A DNA stretch of 64,000 nucleotides from Prunus persica (taxonomy: Eukaryota; Streptophyta; Magnoliopsida; Rosales; Rosaceae), in assembly GCF_000346465.2 (NCBI RefSeq), contig NC_034011.1:10863898-10927897 (forward strand), in the 5' to 3' direction. Shown piece after piece: positions 61,705 through 64,000 of this stretch. The position numbers were made by a program, and so were the translations under genes. Each line of letters starts with the position of its first letter. Position 1 is the stretch's first letter. The notes beneath the pieces are model-generated. The model was not told the DNA's origin, searched no databases, and saw nothing but the letters and a program-made list of their open reading frames with translations.

Positions 61705-62594
61705 ATGGAATTACCAACAAAGACAGTAGATTGTGATGCCGAAAAAACTCGTTATAGAATTAAGACCAGAAAAGTTTCTTACAAATTATCTACCAGAGTC
61801 GAATTCCATTGGATGGTGTGGCCAGAGGAACCTCCAAAAGCATCATACATTCTGAAGAATGTAAGTTGTTATGCTAGACTAGGAGAGATCACAGCTATTG
61901 CTGGTCCAAGTGGAGCAAGAAAGACAACTTTGCTAGAAATACTAGCGGGAATGATACCGCTAAATATTATTGTAGGCCAAGTTCTTGTGAATGAGCAGCC
62001 GATGAATGTTCATTCACACCCCTCACGGCAAAAGAGACGCTCATGTACAGTGCTCTTCTCAGGTTGCACGGTGGGCTCTAGAAGGCCACTTCCAGAGTTG
62101 AAAAGTTGTTAGACGAGCTTGGAGTTGAGCACATTGCCAATGTACGTGTTGGTAGCAAATCGAACTGTTGGATTTCAGGAGATGAAAAGCATAGAGTCTC
62201 AATTGGGGTTTATCTAGTTCATGATCCAGCAATTCTTCTGCTTGATGAACCAACATCCGGGTTGGATTCAGCCTCAGCTCTTGATGTGGCTTTGTTGCTG
62301 AAATCCATGGCTGCCCAACAAAGGGAATACAATTGTGTTAACCATTCACCAACCTGGTTTCCAAATTCTTGATGAGCTGTTTAATCAAATTTTGTTGCTG
62401 TCAAATGGAACTCTTCTTCACCATGGATCTCTACATCTCCTTGAGCAGCGGCTTAAATACGTAGGCCATTTCATTCCTAATAACTTGCTAGAGTTTGCTA
62501 TGGACGCAACGAAAGACCTTATAGGAGTGGAAGAAATTAAGGAAGAATATGAGTACATCAGAGCAGGTCCGGCCACATATAGGGTTGAAGGAAA
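61705..62594 (+). pseudogene. 5' half of a disrupted ABCG10-like gene
   Basis: It opens MELPTKTVDCDAEKTRYRIK, like the intact gene. It covers the nucleotide-binding domain: [17 protein letters not shown] (Walker A with Gly replaced by Arg), a deletion of about 50 bp with frameshift near 62008, the signature region [31 protein letters not shown], an extra base near 62325, then IHQPGFQILDE. The reading stops at VEGNK, where the TSD TAAAT (62595-62599) and a copia LTR begin. No membrane half follows here. It is on the minus strand at 36274-35420. Confidence 0.9.
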
Positions 62595-62599
62595 TAAAT

Positions 62600-62798
62600 T
62601 GTTGACATGTGGCTCAATAAGAATCTTGTTCAATTACTTTGTATCGGTTATCCTTATTTATCTCTCCATCTTCAACTTGTTTATGGCTTTACGTATTAGA
62701 AAGAAAACCATTTGTTTTGTAATAAAAGGAGCTCACGTAGATATAATTTATGTGAGCCAATTTGTGAGATTCTTTTTGTACATTTGTTATCTCAATCA
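62600..62798 (+). repeat. 5' LTR of the copia element, truncated
   Basis: Starts TGTTGACATGTGGCTC and follows the LTR at 36540-36280 almost base for base for about 200 bases, to CTCAATCA. The last 60 bases of the LTR, the primer site and the start of gag are missing. The TSD TAAAT precedes it. Confidence 0.9.
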
Positions 62799-62902
62799 AG
62801 ACCAACAGGTAATTCCCAAAATAGAAAAGGTCTAGAGAGAGATGAATGTGCATTTTGTCATAACAAAGGTCATTGGAAAAAGGATTGTCCTAAGTTGCAT
62901 AG
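62799..62902 (+). pseudogene. Copia gag zinc-knuckle fragment
   Basis: Reads GLERDECAFCHNKGHWKKDC then PKLHS, a CCHC knuckle (C-x2-C-x4-H-x4-C) typical of copia gag. It is joined directly to the truncated LTR by an internal deletion. It ends where TGTTGAGGCC starts at 62903. Confidence 0.8.
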
Positions 62903-64000
62903 TGTTGAGGCCCAAAAAATCCAAGGGTTAGGCCCAGGTTCATTCTTAGCCCAACGCAAATAATTAATCGCAAAAGAGGTCAGATCGGGACATAAGAGAA
63001 ATTGAAGGGTGCACCTGCATAAGCCATGGGCCATGTGTCACGCCAAGCAAGCATGCACAAAAAGGCCAAAATGCACCTACTTTATAAATTCACGCTCACC
63101 AACCTATCCGATGCCACTTGGCCCAATCATGGCTTATTGTAGCACAATAAAATTCAAGCATAAGCAAGCTACATAAACATGCAAGGCCATGTGAAAAAAT
63201 TGCTATTTTAATACCAAGCCACGCTACAAGCTTAAGTGGGTGCAAGCCACGTAATTACACGGGGCTTGCTGAGAAGGTTGTGGTGTGGATGGGTACGAGC
63301 ACTCACAAGGCCCATTGAGGGATCAAGAAATGGGGGTTTTGGGCTGCTTGGGAGCACCAAAACTCAAGCTTATTTCTTGGGCCCAAGCACATGGGCTAGC
63401 ATGAGAGAGAGAACATGACCCAAGGCCTTAGAAAGAATACAATGGTTTGCTTAGAAAACTCTGTGTTAGTTAGAGCACCCAAATACTTTGTTAAAAACGC
63501 AGCAGGCAAACTACTTCCAGCAGCCCGACGAAAACAAGTTCACTGGTCGCTGTAGAATAGAGTACCACTTACCCAAAACTTTGGGAAAAGCCCAGGCCAG
63601 TGTTCTACAAAATATCTAGCTGCGTGTTTAGCCTTTGTCCAAAGTTCTATGACAAAGTCAACGGAAGCCACTGTAAAAATCAAAAGAAATTCGTACAAGT
63701 AAGGGGGATACTCATTGGGCAAATGATCTGTCCATTCTCTCTTTCCTCTGTTAGCTCCCATAGGAAAACCAGGGAAGAAAGTGGGTGGCGCCTCACCCCT
63801 ATGGAGAAGTCCAGCTGCATCAAACCCTTGGAACCCCAAAGGGCTCCTTACCCATGCGCCTTGGATAGGAAAATTGCACCAAATAGTATCGAATGGGAAG
63901 AAACAAAGAGAAAGGCGGGAAGAGGCTAGATAAAATTAGGGCTTATTGGTGCCTATAAAAGGGAGCTTCCTCTACCCCGCAAAGGCATCATCCAGAGCCT
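62903..64000 (+). mobile_element. Probable LTR of a further element, running off the window
   Basis: Starts TGTTGAGGCCCA, right where copia gag stops. It is rich in GGCCCA and GGGCTTG, has no coding potential, and near the window end carries a TATA box (CTATAAAAGGGAGC, about 63954) followed by a CT-rich leader-like stretch, as in the U3-R part of a long LTR. The other end is outside the window, so this is only a proposal. Confidence 0.4.

Noticed and set aside
61705..62835. Second functional ABCG transporter
   Set aside because: Walker A is mutated, two frameshifts are present, and the membrane half is replaced by a copia LTR.

Overview
The window is plant nuclear DNA, most likely from a woody eudicot and probably a rosid. 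The evidence is intron-containing plant genes (a chloroplast ketol-acid reductoisomerase, a SAG12-type papain protease, an ABCG10-type half transporter), AT-rich spacers and dense retroelements. No bacterial, organellar or CRISPR features were seen. Three runs of N (49860-49959, 50756-51542, 52847-53616) mark assembly gaps.

Layout. 1-461: flank of a protease tandem array. 462-12009: element A, a complete minus-strand Ty3/gypsy element with LTRs and a 5-bp target-site duplication (TSD, ATAGT), inserted into the array. 12015-14750: a decayed protease copy, then an intact two-exon papain-family gene. 15432-19725: an intact ten-exon ketol-acid reductoisomerase gene on the minus strand. 20186-24463: PIF/Harbinger derivatives and a MITE. 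24830-35400: repeat-derived DNA with a probable LTR remnant and a decayed LINE. 35420-39085: the 3' half of an ABCG gene, a copia LTR and RT on the minus strand, and a plus-strand gypsy integrase fragment. 39137-43554: foldback and MITE elements. 43958-45790: an intact intronless ABCG10-like transporter. 46022-48858: a LINE RNase H fragment and tandem repeats. 48859-60569: element B, a second complete gypsy element of the same family (plus strand, TSD AGTTC). 61705-62902: the 5' half of an ABCG gene running into a copia LTR and gag fragment. 62903-64000: the probable start of another LTR.

Two observations stand out. (1) Elements A and B belong to the Tat-type branch of Ty3/gypsy, with a second RNase H and 3' tandem repeats. 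Each carries, antisense to gag-pol, what looks like a complete eukaryotic gene: a conserved promoter with TGGGCY boxes and a TATA-like box, a leader intron, a coding intron at the same codon with a conserved branch point and acceptor, and a protein of about 660 residues. The copy in B is open from ATG to stop; the copy in A has three nonsense codons. (2) The two ABCG half-genes 25 kb apart on opposite strands fit together. Each abuts a copia LTR end with the same 5-bp duplication (TAAAT), and the reading frame resumes across it. This indicates a single copia insertion in a tandem ABCG10 copy, later split by an inversion with breakpoints inside the copia element.
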